A stretch of 64,000 nt of DNA from Bacteroidales bacterium (GTDB lineage: Bacteria > Bacteroidota > Bacteroidia > Bacteroidales > Paludibacteraceae), in contig SUXE01000003.1 of NCBI GenBank assembly GCA_015061115.1, positions 62,001-126,000 on the forward strand, in the 5' to 3' direction. Position numbers and translations under genes: made by a program. The notes below the pieces were generated by a model that worked only from the letters and a program-made list of their open reading frames with translations, was not told where the DNA came from and searched no databases. Every line of letters starts with the position of its first letter. Position 1 is the first letter of the stretch. Shown here piece by piece: positions 53,288 through 62,900 of this stretch.

Positions 53288-55645
53288 ATGGAAGTTACAA
53301 CATTTTGGTCTTTGTTAAAGAACAATAGAATAACCATACCTATTGTGCAACGCGATTATGCACAGGGAAGAAAGGAACAAGTCATAGTAAGAAAGAGGTT
53401 TTTGAAAAGCTTGTTGAGCGCCCTTAAAGGAGAGAAAACCGTTCTTCTTGATTACGTGTATGGGAATCAGGAAAATGAGAATATCACCCCTCTTGACGGT
53501 CAGCAACGATTGACTACGTTATGGCTGCTGCATTGGTATCTGGCAATGAGATTGAATCTTATTCAACAAGATAATGAGATAAAGAAAACTCTTTTGAAAT
53601 TCTCTTACGAAACAAGAGTGTCTTCTTCCGACTTTTGCGAATCCTTATGCAACGAGCCTATATCCAGTGTCCACGATATTGAGAGAAAAATCTGGTTCTA
53701 CTCAAATTACACAAATGAGCCCACAATATCGGCAATGCTTAGAATGCTAAAAGGCACTGGCGAGGAAGATGGTATTGATGAAATATTGAAATCAGCCGAA
53801 GTAACAGAGTTGAAGACATATTGGGATAATTTAACTTGTGAATATGACAACAATGAGCAGCCACCAATAGCGTTCTATTATTTCCCGTTGGAGAAATATA
53901 AATTGACAGATGACTTGTATATCAAAATGAATGCAAGAGGAAAGGCATTGACCGATTTTGAGAATTTCAAGGCAGATTTTCTCGATTTGGTTAAAAAGAG
54001 ATTTAAAGAATACAACAGTTCTGTTGAAGAGGATGAGTTGGAAATAAAAGCAAGCTCACGTAAGGTTGAGTTCGCATCGAAAATGGACAATGCCTGGACT
54101 GACATTTTTTGGAATTTCAGATCTGATGATGATGTAATAGATGACATTTATCTTGCTTTTATAAACCGATTTATACTGAATTGTTTAATTGTATCAGACT
54201 ATGCGGTATCAGCAGACAAATGGGACAACAAACTTCAAGAGAAAGCCGCAAAAAATCTAGGCAAGAAATTGTACAGAGAGGAACTATCCTTTGATGATTT
54301 TGAATTGTATGAGAAAGAAATAGACGAAGTAAAAATACAGGCATTGGAGAATTGTCTTGATTGTGTGTCAAAAAACATAACCCATCTTGAAACAATACAA
54401 AATCTATGTAACCCTCAGTGGGAGGATCTTAGTAGGAATCCCATAAAAGATAAAGGTAATTTAATTCCCCAATTCTATTTTATTCCCAAGTATTATAAAA
54501 CAGAAGAGAATGGGCATCAAGTCTATAGGGTAAACGATATAACAATGCAAGAAAGAATAGCTTTTTATGCGGTTTGTGTTTATTTGGAACAAGGAGATTT
54601 TGATGAGGAATCGTTTAAGGATTGGATGCGAATTGTATGGAACTTTATAGAAAATATAAATAGTCACTACAGTGTTAGCGTTTTTGTAAATGAATTACGC
54701 CAAATTCAGAACTTGAAGCAAAACTCTCACAACATTATTTCTTTTTTGAGTAGTGTTGATGATAATGATCCAATTTTTATGTTTGATGGTATCAAGGAAC
54801 AAGTACAAGAAGAAATTGTAAAAGCCAAAAAGATTCATAATGACGCAAATTGGAAGAGGAAAATTATAGATGCTGAAAATGTATTGTTTTTCCGTGGGGC
54901 CATTAGATTTTTGTATTGTGATGAAAAAGGAGATGAGGACTGGTGCAAATTTGATGACAAGTTTAAACAGACTAAAAAGTATTTTACGAGAGATGGTGAA
55001 GCAACAGGCAATAAGAATCTTCTTCGTACATTTATATCATTGTTCGATGACTGGGAAAATCATTTTTTAGAGATATACTTTGATAATCAAAAAGATCATT
55101 GGAGGATAAATTTATTGAATGCAAAACTGCTGAAACCTGTGGCTATGTTGCTAAATGGGGCTATTTGTGATTTTAAAACATATTCCTCAAATTTCGATGA
55201 CAACAATCCATATTACTATTATATACAGAATTATATAGTTAAAACAACCATGCTAGATACCTTGGTTGAGGACTGTTACTTACACAAAAGAGACGATTGG
55301 TGTAATGGAGTTTGGACATTATATCCATATAATGCAAAAGCAGAATGGAAAATATATTATTTGCATTTTAGAAATGAGTTACTTTGTTCACATAATGAAA
55401 TCTCTTTTTATGATGAAACAATGAACTCTCATAGAAAAAACAAGATTTGCTGGGGTAAAAACATTCGGTTCACATATGGAGATAGAGAATTTAAGTGGAC
55501 AAACGAAAACAAAATTCATTTGATGCATAAAAATGGTAGTATCATTAAAAACAAATGTTTTGATGGTTGTGGCCCTTATGATAGAATGTCATGGAATAAA
55601 TTCAAGAATGAATTGGAGTCTTTGATATCGAACCAAAAAGAATAA
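53288..55645 (+). CDS. Second DUF262 protein, no recognisable nuclease domain
   Basis: A 785-residue DUF262 protein. The N-terminal domain is clear: ITIPIVQRDYAQGR, then ITPLDGQQRLTTLWLL (DGQQR, residues 70-74), then IKMNARGKALTDFENFKADFL. The C-terminal ~450 residues are rich in Tyr, Trp, Asn, Asp and Lys and show no HNH or PD-(D/E)xK motif that I can find. With the preceding gene it forms a tight pair (nine-base gap, same AT-rich composition), so they likely work together, one supplying the nuclease and the other sensing or regulation. Not a degraded copy: both frames are full length. Confidence 0.85.
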   Translation: MEVTTFWSLLKNNRITIPIVQRDYAQGRKEQVIVRKRFLKSLLSALKGEKTVLLDYVYGNQENENITPLDGQQRLTTLWLLHWYLAMRLNLIQQDNEIKKTLLKFSYETRVSSSDFCESLCNEPISSVHDIERKIWFYSNYTNEPTISAMLRMLKGTGEEDGIDEILKSAEVTELKTYWDNLTCEYDNNEQPPIAFYYFPLEKYKLTDDLYIKMNARGKALTDFENFKADFLDLVKKRFKEYNSSVEEDELEIKASSRKVEFASKMDNAWTDIFWNFRSDDDVIDDIYLAFINRFILNCLIVSDYAVSADKWDNKLQEKAAKNLGKKLYREELSFDDFELYEKEIDEVKIQALENCLDCVSKNITHLETIQNLCNPQWEDLSRNPIKDKGNLIPQFYFIPKYYKTEENGHQVYRVNDITMQERIAFYAVCVYLEQGDFDEESFKDWMRIVWNFIENINSHYSVSVFVNELRQIQNLKQNSHNIISFLSSVDDNDPIFMFDGIKEQVQEEIVKAKKIHNDANWKRKIIDAENVLFFRGAIRFLYCDEKGDEDWCKFDDKFKQTKKYFTRDGEATGNKNLLRTFISLFDDWENHFLEIYFDNQKDHWRINLLNAKLLKPVAMLLNGAICDFKTYSSNFDDNNPYYYYIQNYIVKTTMLDTLVEDCYLHKRDDWCNGVWTLYPYNAKAEWKIYYLHFRNELLCSHNEISFYDETMNSHRKNKICWGKNIRFTYGDREFKWTNENKIHLMHKNGSIIKNKCFDGCGPYDRMSWNKFKNELESLISNQKE

Positions 55646-55838
55646 ATAATCTCTGCTCCATTTTTAAGTGATAACGAAAATCTCGTCATACTTATGGATT
55701 ATCTCATCTGTGCAAGAAATTTCCAATTCGAGTCATAGTCGCAACAAATTAAAAGTTGTAAGATTGCGGTGAAAACTTAATTTACTTAAAACTCTGTAAC
55801 GTCTCTTACACAGGAGAGTTACCATTACATTTTGTACT

Positions 55839-56306
55839 ATGAGAAAAACACTAATTGGCGTGTTTTCCTTGTTGTCTTGTTATTTTGCCAATGCTGACAC
55901 TATTCTGACCGTGGAGTATCTTGACGGTAAGGATGCGAAAGAACAGATGGAGAAACTCTCCAAAATCGCTTTCGACAACAGTGGCAATATGACATTCGTT
56001 TACAACAATGGAGAATCCAAGGACTTCGGAATCCTCTCAAACACACAAAAGATTATTTTTTCCGAAGGAGTATTAACAAAGGTTGATGACCGGTCATCGG
56101 GGTCTTCAATTCAAATCTTTCCTAATCCTGCGGAAGAAACCATTAAGATTGTAGGTTTGGCAGATGGAGAATCTGTCAAAATCTACAATATGGTGGGAAC
56201 ACTCGTGCTTGTCAGCCAATCTTCCGTAATCAATGTCAGTCATCTTGCCGTCGGTCAGTATCTCGTCGTCGCAGGAAATTCAATCATCAAACTTATTAAG
56301 AAATAA
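55839..56306 (+). CDS. Small exported protein with T9SS-like C-terminal tail
   Basis: A 155-residue protein with signal peptide (MRKTLIGVFSLLSCYFANA). The mature N-terminal part (TILTVEYLDGKDAKEQMEKL, FDNSGNMTFVYNN) is short. The last 65 residues (IQIFPNPAEETIKIVGL, then VKIYNMVGTLVLV, then LAVGQYLVVAGNSIIKLIKK) match the T9SS type A sorting pattern. It is therefore probably exported by the type IX system as a very short cargo, or it is the remnant of a larger protein. The start is three bases downstream of a poor -7-like word. It is two bases from the esterase gene. Confidence 0.75.
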   Translation: MRKTLIGVFSLLSCYFANADTILTVEYLDGKDAKEQMEKLSKIAFDNSGNMTFVYNNGESKDFGILSNTQKIIFSEGVLTKVDDRSSGSSIQIFPNPAEETIKIVGLADGESVKIYNMVGTLVLVSQSSVINVSHLAVGQYLVVAGNSIIKLIKK

Positions 56307-56308
56307 CT

Positions 56309-57310
56309 ATGAAAAAGATTCTATTCACTGCAGCATTATTGGCTTGCGGTCTGTTTGCCAGTGCTCAACTATATATCTACAAAGATGGTCAGTTACGCTT
56401 CTCTATGGATGAGACTCCGGACAGCGTTGTCTTCCATGCACCAGCAGTACAGGAACCAGTTGAGGAGCCAAAGGTGCCTTATAATTATGACGCTAACTTG
56501 CAATACCATGCTGCGCCAAATGAGTATCTGAACGGTTGCCAGCAGGCAGGACGTGTTATCACTGAATATTACAATGGTATCAGAGGTAACAAGACTTTGA
56601 AGGTGTATGTGCCTTATGGTTACGACGAGAACAAAAAGTACAATATCCTTTATCTGATGCATGGTGGAAGTGAGAATGAGAACACTATCTTTGGTAATGA
56701 TGTCATGCTACAGAATATCCTCGACCACATGATCATGAACGGTGAATTGGAACCTCTTATTGTGGTTACTCCTACTTTCAATGGAAACGGTAGCGAGGCT
56801 CAAAACTTCTATGAGGAGTTCCGTGCAAGTGTGATTCCTTTCGTGGAGGGCAAATACTCCACTTATGCGGAGTCTACTTCGGAAGCCGACATTAAGGCAT
56901 CCCGTCGTCACCGTGCATACGGAGGATTCTCTATGGGATGTGTATCCACATGGAATGTCTTCTTGTATTGCTTGGATATCTGCGCATATTTCATGCCTCT
57001 AAGTGGAGACCTTTGGTGTAATGGCTGTAACTCCGGTCAGGACAAGGCACGTACAATCGACGATGCTATCGCCAAATCAGGTTTTACAACCCGTGACTAT
57101 TTCATTTTCGCGGCAACTGGTTCTGATGATATCGCATACCCTAACGAGAATCCACAGATTCAGGCGATGAAGAACAGCAGCAACTTCGTCTATACTTCTG
57201 ATTTCTCAAAGGGTAATCTATACTTTATGGTAGCCCCAGGTTTGACTCACTGGTGGGGTTATGTGAGACACTATGTGTATGATGGACTACCATACTTCTT
57301 CCACGAATAA
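56309..57310 (+). CDS. Exported CE1-like esterase
   Basis: A 333-residue secreted alpha/beta-hydrolase. Signal peptide (MKKILFTAALLACGLFASA) is followed by a short segment with YIYKDGQLRFSMDETPDSVVF, which recurs at the start of several Bacteroidetes exported proteins. The catalytic core has YDENKKYNILYLMHGGSENE, the nucleophile motif GGFSMGC (Ser208) and a late THWWGYVRHYVYDGLPYFF holding the catalytic His. This layout is that of the feruloyl/acetyl-xylan esterase family CE1. It would remove side groups from plant polysaccharides. No xylanase is in view. It starts two bases after the T9SS-tail protein gene. Confidence 0.88.
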   Translation: MKKILFTAALLACGLFASAQLYIYKDGQLRFSMDETPDSVVFHAPAVQEPVEEPKVPYNYDANLQYHAAPNEYLNGCQQAGRVITEYYNGIRGNKTLKVYVPYGYDENKKYNILYLMHGGSENENTIFGNDVMLQNILDHMIMNGELEPLIVVTPTFNGNGSEAQNFYEEFRASVIPFVEGKYSTYAESTSEADIKASRRHRAYGGFSMGCVSTWNVFLYCLDICAYFMPLSGDLWCNGCNSGQDKARTIDDAIAKSGFTTRDYFIFAATGSDDIAYPNENPQIQAMKNSSNFVYTSDFSKGNLYFMVAPGLTHWWGYVRHYVYDGLPYFFHE

Positions 57311-57338
57311 ATTTCTATAAACTTATTTTTAGCGTGTG

Positions 57339-57375
57339 AATCCGCATTGTCCTTATGGATGGTGCGGATTTTTAT
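57339..57375 (+). terminator. Terminator after the esterase gene
   Basis: AATCCGCA (57339-57346) pairs with TGCGGATT (57363-57370), followed by TTTTATTTTTA. Confidence 0.8.
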
Positions 57376-57392
57376 TTTTATGTTAAGAAACG

Positions 57393-59681
57393 TCAATCGT
57401 CTATATCGCTTCCAATAGGGATATTAGCGGAAGACGTGACATTTGGAGGAAAATTCATGTTTGCCAACTTATCACACCAAGTAAAAGCACCATCACCGAT
57501 AGTTGTGACACTTGTAGGAATCTCTAGTTTTTCCAATTCGTCACATTCTGCGAATGCAAATTTGCCTATGTTTACATTGTTTGCATGAATCTTTACACTT
57601 GATAACATGCTACACTTACAAAAAGCAAAATCACCGATTACGGTTACACTTGATGGTATTTCAATGTGAGTCAAAAAAGAGAAGCCAAATGCACCATCCC
57701 CTATTATTGAGACGCTTGACGGAATTTTTATGCTTGTAAGCTTGCTTAATTTAAATGCGGAATTCGCAATCTTTTTTACACCGTCTGGAATTATGAACGT
57801 CCCTTTTAATTCTGCAGGAACACAAATTATTTCGGTTTTGTCTTTGTTGTATAATATTCCATCCGTAGACGAATAGTTTGGATTTTCTTCATCTACATTG
57901 ATAGATGTTAAATAATTGCATTTTAATAAATAATCGTGATTTAAGAATGCATTTTCTCCGATGTGAGTGACACTGGATGGAATGTTTATGTTTGTCAGTT
58001 CACAGAAAGCAAACGCAAAATCGCCAATGTGAATGACATTTGAAAACATATCTATATTTTTAAATTTACAATTAAAAAATGCGGAATCACCAATGTAAGT
58101 GACATGCTCTGAGTTCTTTATGATATCCAAATTCCAACAGTTATAAAAGGCTTTGTTTTCAATATTGGTGAGTGCAGACGACAGATTTATACTAGACAAA
58201 TTACCACACTTGTAAAATGCGGAATGCCCTATTTTTGTGACTTTTTCAGGAATCTCGATACTTGTCAAACTTTCACATCTATAAAAGGCTTTGCTTTCAA
58301 TACAAGTGATATTTGGAGGTAATTTTATGTTTGTCAATTTTGAGCAATACAAAAAAGCTTCGCATCCAATGTTTTTGACACCTTCTGGAATTTCTATGCT
58401 TGTCAATCCACTGCATCCAGCAAAGGTCCAATCCCCGATGACTTTTACATTTGCAGAAATCTTTACACTTTTCAAATTATCGCAACCGCAAAATGCTCCG
58501 TCTCCAATATTCGTAACATTTGCTGGAACTTCTATACTTGTCAATCCGCTTTCTGCAAAGGCATTAATTCCGATAGCTTTTACATTTGCTGAAATTTTTA
58601 CACTTCTTAATCCTTTACATCTGGCAAAAGCATCTTCTGCGATACTAGTGACATTAGAAGGTATTGAATAATCTCCTTTGAATTTGCGTGGAAATAAAAC
58701 GATTTCTGTCTGTTTTTTGTTATATAAAATTCCATTGACTATTGAATAGTTCCGGTTTCTTGGATCTAATTCTATTTGATTTCCATCAAAAAAACCATAT
58801 CCTATTTTTGTGACACTTGCAGGGATTCTAATGCTTTTTAAAACTGGACATTCAGCAAAAGCGTTATCTCCGATACTTTTGAGTCTGGAAGGAATCTTTA
58901 CATTTTCCAAATTAGTACAATAATAAAATGCTCCGTCGCCAATATCTTTTACACTTCTTGGAATTTCTATACTTGTCAGTCCGCTTCTTGCAAATGCATA
59001 ATCCCTGATATCTTTTACACTTGCAGGTAGCGTTACACTTTTCAAACTGTCGCATCCGTTAAAAGCCTCATTCCCGATAACCTTTATACTCGCAGGTAAA
59101 ATCACCTCTTTTAGGTTAGTACATCTTAAAAATGTATGATCTGGTATGCTGGTGACACCAGATGGGATTTTTATACTTGTCAGAGAACAATATGAGAATG
59201 CCCCAGTTCCGATGCTTTTGACGCTAGCTGGAATTTCTATATGAGCAAAACGGCATCCCCAAAAAGCGTTGTTGCCGATATTGGTTATACTTGCGGGTAA
59301 GGTGATGTGTTTTATATTATAACTGTGAAAAAATGCGTATTCACCAATGCTAGAAACTAAATATGTCTTTCCATTGATTTTCACGTTAGTCGGAATGTCG
59401 ATGGAGTCAAGATCTCTATACGACGGTTTGATAAGATCGGGACATGCTGAATTTATTAGTGCACGTCTAATAGAATCACTTTCAATTACTTCTGCTGTAG
59501 AATCAGGTAAAATTCTAAATTTCAGTGGGGTGTTGGATGCATCAACCACTATCGCATTATTATTGGAAGTACCTAGTGGGGTTTGTTCGTTTTTTATCAT
59601 TTTGGTCAGACAAACCACCAATACATCAATGAGCACGAATGTCGCAATTAATATAATTGTCTTTTTTATCATGGTGTCCAA
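57393..59681 (-). CDS. Large BspA-like leucine-rich-repeat protein
   Basis: A 762-residue surface protein. The N-terminus has one hydrophobic segment (TIILIATFVLIDVLVVCL) that may be a membrane anchor or an uncleaved signal; starts at 59681 and 59672 are both possible. VVDASNTPLKFRIL links it to the small LRR protein at 15758-16678. From about residue 95 to the end it consists of some 26 LRR_5 units of the form L-x-S-[IV]-x-IP-x2-V-x-x-IG-x-x-AF-x-x-C. The units are interrupted twice by a non-LRR insert of the SIVNGILYNKKQTEIVLFP type. There is no T9SS-like tail. The repeat array at 59752-59862 lies beside its promoter. Confidence 0.88.
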   Translation of the reverse strand: MDTMIKKTIILIATFVLIDVLVVCLTKMIKNEQTPLGTSNNNAIVVDASNTPLKFRILPDSTAEVIESDSIRRALINSACPDLIKPSYRDLDSIDIPTNVKINGKTYLVSSIGEYAFFHSYNIKHITLPASITNIGNNAFWGCRFAHIEIPASVKSIGTGAFSYCSLTSIKIPSGVTSIPDHTFLRCTNLKEVILPASIKVIGNEAFNGCDSLKSVTLPASVKDIRDYAFARSGLTSIEIPRSVKDIGDGAFYYCTNLENVKIPSRLKSIGDNAFAECPVLKSIRIPASVTKIGYGFFDGNQIELDPRNRNYSIVNGILYNKKQTEIVLFPRKFKGDYSIPSNVTSIAEDAFARCKGLRSVKISANVKAIGINAFAESGLTSIEVPANVTNIGDGAFCGCDNLKSVKISANVKVIGDWTFAGCSGLTSIEIPEGVKNIGCEAFLYCSKLTNIKLPPNITCIESKAFYRCESLTSIEIPEKVTKIGHSAFYKCGNLSSINLSSALTNIENKAFYNCWNLDIIKNSEHVTYIGDSAFFNCKFKNIDMFSNVIHIGDFAFAFCELTNINIPSSVTHIGENAFLNHDYLLKCNYLTSINVDEENPNYSSTDGILYNKDKTEIICVPAELKGTFIIPDGVKKIANSAFKLSKLTSIKIPSSVSIIGDGAFGFSFLTHIEIPSSVTVIGDFAFCKCSMLSSVKIHANNVNIGKFAFAECDELEKLEIPTSVTTIGDGAFTWCDKLANMNFPPNVTSSANIPIGSDIDD

Positions 59682-59743
59682 GTCTTCTAATTTCTTATGA
59701 CAGGTTTTTTATAAATGTATCTATCTTTCTTTCAATTATATAC

Positions 59744-59773
59744 CAAATGTATTTCACAAAATTCCAATACAAA
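59744..59773 (-). promoter_or_regulatory. Promoter for the large LRR gene
   Basis: Minus strand: TTTG (59773-59770), 18-base gap, TACATTTG (59751-59744). Both elements match consensus, with the gap one base short of the usual range. Confidence 0.7.
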
Positions 59774-59862
59774 ATTATCTTAGTTTTCACAAAATTCCGA
59801 CTGTTTTTGCTTAAGTTTTCACAAAATTCTGACTATTTTGAAGTGAAATTTCACAAAATTCC
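59752..59862. repeat. Four-copy, 32-33-base periodic repeat array
   Basis: The 14-base core TTTCACAAAATTC[CT] occurs at 59752, 59785, 59817 and 59849, with spacings of 33, 32 and 32 bases. The material between copies is AT-rich and variable. The first copy overlaps the -33 region of the LRR-gene promoter and the others extend upstream of it. The spacing equals three turns of B-DNA, as expected of protein-binding sites on one face. Confidence 0.8.
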
Positions 59863-59867
59863 AGAAA

Positions 59868-59896
59868 AATAGGATGGGTGATTTGCCCATCCTATT
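59868..59896 (-). terminator. Terminator after the LRR-metzincin gene
   Basis: AATAGGATGGG (59868-59878) pairs with CCCATCCTATT (59886-59896); on the minus strand it is followed by TTTTCTGG. Confidence 0.85.
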
Positions 59897-59918
59897 ATTG
59901 TTGATCAAGTACAATTTC

Positions 59919-62900
59919 TTATTTGATGTATAGTTTTCCAATGCTATTGCCAGTTTTCACGATATATAATCCTTCTTTGTTGACTGGGATTTCCGTGTTG
60001 ATGGTTGGCATCGCATACCTACAAATCAATTGTCCAAGAATATCGTAAACGCAGATCTCGTCAGTGGCGTTTTCTACGATGATGATGCGGTTTTGATTGT
60101 AGATCTTAATTTCGTTGACGGTGGAGTTGGTTAGAATATTTGATGTCTCACCACCTAAATACTCAACTTTTATAGTTCCATTTGATTCAATACCTCCACT
60201 TGTTTTGGCAAGAGCAAGCAACTCCAAATTCTCTGTTCCTGCAGGGACGGTAATCTCGTAGACTATCTGACGTGGATTAGATCCTGCTGAACGCATATCA
60301 AAGAAATGTCCAATCGCATTTCCGTCAGCCACAAAGAGAGCATCTGCAAGACATAGCATACATGCTCCCTTAGTATATTTGAATGTGATAGTATATTTGC
60401 CAGCTCCTTTCAACTCGTTTGAGAAATCCCAACGTCGGCGCTCATAACCGCTTGTGTAGTCTCCTGTTTGCCAGCCTTCTGTTGGAGCGTACTCTGCCGA
60501 CTCGCTTTCTGCTATGATCTGAGCCACAACCTCATCCTCTGGCTCTGGCAAAAGCTCTATTGGATAATTGTTGCCTAGAGCGTAATAGTAGGCGGCACTA
60601 CCTCGTTTCACAATCCATACAACTTTTTTAGACGTGATGTTCTTGCCGAATTCTGTCACACTTGCCGGCACTTCTATCTTTTCTATTCCAGTGTTATAGA
60701 AGGCATTGTTGTCTATCTTCTGAACTCCGTCGGCAATCACGACTGTTTTTAGATTTTTACAATCAGCAAACGCTTCTTTTCCGATAACTTTGATGTTTGC
60801 AGGAATATTGATCTCTGTAAGTCCTGAACTTTTGAAAATTCTGTAGCTCAGCTCTTTCAGTCCACTGCCTATTTTCACAGACGTGAGAGAAGAATCGTTC
60901 TGGAACGCAGCGTCTCCAATAACTTTTACATTATCTGGAATATTTATTGAATCCAAATCTGTGCAGGAATGAAATGCAAGATTCTCAATTTTTACAATGC
61001 TTGAAGGAATTTCTATTTCTTTGATTTTTGTGCCATAAAAAGCAGAATTTTTTATCACTTCGACCGAAGAAGGAATAATGGCTTTTGCGAAATCTTTCTG
61101 GTTCTTATGAGTGTTGGTTATGCAAGGGACACCATCTGTAATATACAATATGCTATCTATCACGACATCTTCAGCTGGATCTTCTTTATGAAGTTCGTCG
61201 TACGAAAAACAGTCAGAATTAAGAATGTATATGTCGTTGTATGGCAATTCACCTGCCGTATAAAACTGCTTGTAAATAGTAGCTGCCATCATAGGCCAAC
61301 ACTTTTCTCCATAACCGTTAGCCGCACCCAAATTACACATGTTGCCATCTACATGGTTCCAGCCCATATTGTGGGAAAATTCGTGGAAAAATCCATGAGG
61401 TTCTTTGCTACCCAAATTGCGTAGCCAAGTGTCGGTTAAATATAAATTTATTCCGCCCACAGTGCCGAGTCCGCCTCCATTGCAACGTCCTAATTTGAAT
61501 GTATGTGTGTATGCTTTCGACAAAAGAGTGTCCATCTGCTCTTTTGTAAGAAAATCCGTTTGCTCTTCGTTTGTGACAAACCATTTCTCGTCAACACCTT
61601 TGTAACACAACTCTTTGTATTGGTCGTTGGCTATCACGTAGGCATTGTTGCTGACTGTTGCTATCCATTCACGACAAAAAACAGGATACATAGGTAGGTA
61701 TGGCATATCATCATGTCCGCTTTGTGTCTTCCTGATAAAATCACCATTAAAAGTGACCGTCCAGTCTATGACTGCAGAAAGAAATCTGAATACATTGTAT
61801 AGACTATCATCAGACAGAATCTCAAAACTTTCTGGATCAGAAAAGCTGTTGGCCTCACACAACACAGTCCTTGTCAGTGGTTGAATGGTTTTGTTGCTGA
61901 AGAATGTTTTCCCGTTTTGGCTGACTGTGACATTCTCACATGGCTCTAACAAAAATGATGTCAGGACGATATTCCCGTCAACTTCTTCAATTTTAAGTGG
62001 TTGCTGTACTTGGAATATGTACGAAGTCCAGTTTATATATGAATCATCGTCACACAGAATACGTGTGAAATCTTCCTCTATCTCTTTGGAACTGTCTTTT
62101 GTGTAGATATTCAAGTCGGCAAGCACACCGCATAAATAATAGCCATTTTCTTTTGCCCATGTATCGGCATATGTGTTTCTCCTTACACGAAGTTTAGTTT
62201 TTTCGTTGAAGGCATCTTCGCCAATCTCGATAATGTTTGGTCCCAAATCTACCATTTCTGCAGGATAGCTTTGGAAAGCTCCGGATAAGATGGTCTGATT
62301 AACTGAAAAATCTAGATGAGTGACTGTGTCGGAAGCCTGTTCGTCATATCCCAGAATGTCAATTTTATATCCATTCTTCTTGGCAATTCGGTATGCTTCG
62401 CTACCTGCGTAGCAATGGAAAACTTTTGTTGCGTTATTACTCCAGAACATACAATTCTCATTTGCGATTGTGCGTAGAGATTTTGGCACAGTGACCGAAT
62501 TCAAACTTGTACAATTATAGAAAGCACACTCATAAATTTCCTCAACTCCTTCTTCTATGACAACCTCCTCAAGATTAGCACATTGAGCAAAAGCCCATCC
62601 TGATATTTTTTTGACAGTCCCAGGAATCACAATTTTTCTGATTCCGGAATTGTTCCTGAATGACAGGTATCCAATTGTATCCAAGGATTCTGGAAATCGG
62701 ATGTCTGTGATTATGTCATTGTTTTGGTATTGTCCGTAGGTTGTTACTTTCTGCCCGTTACCTATGTAGAGCACGCTGTCTACAATGATGTTGTATTTCG
62801 TCGACGCAATCCATTCCTCTTTTGTCTGAACGGGTTCTTTGTCAGTGAAACTTAATAATGAATCGGTGTTGAAATATGCGTGTGCATCGGTGTATCTGTC

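Noticed and set aside
59752-59862. Short CRISPR-like array
   Set aside because: Only four copies of a 14-base core with 18-19-base gaps; too short for repeats and spacers, no cas genes, and it abuts a promoter. Kept as a regulatory-type repeat.
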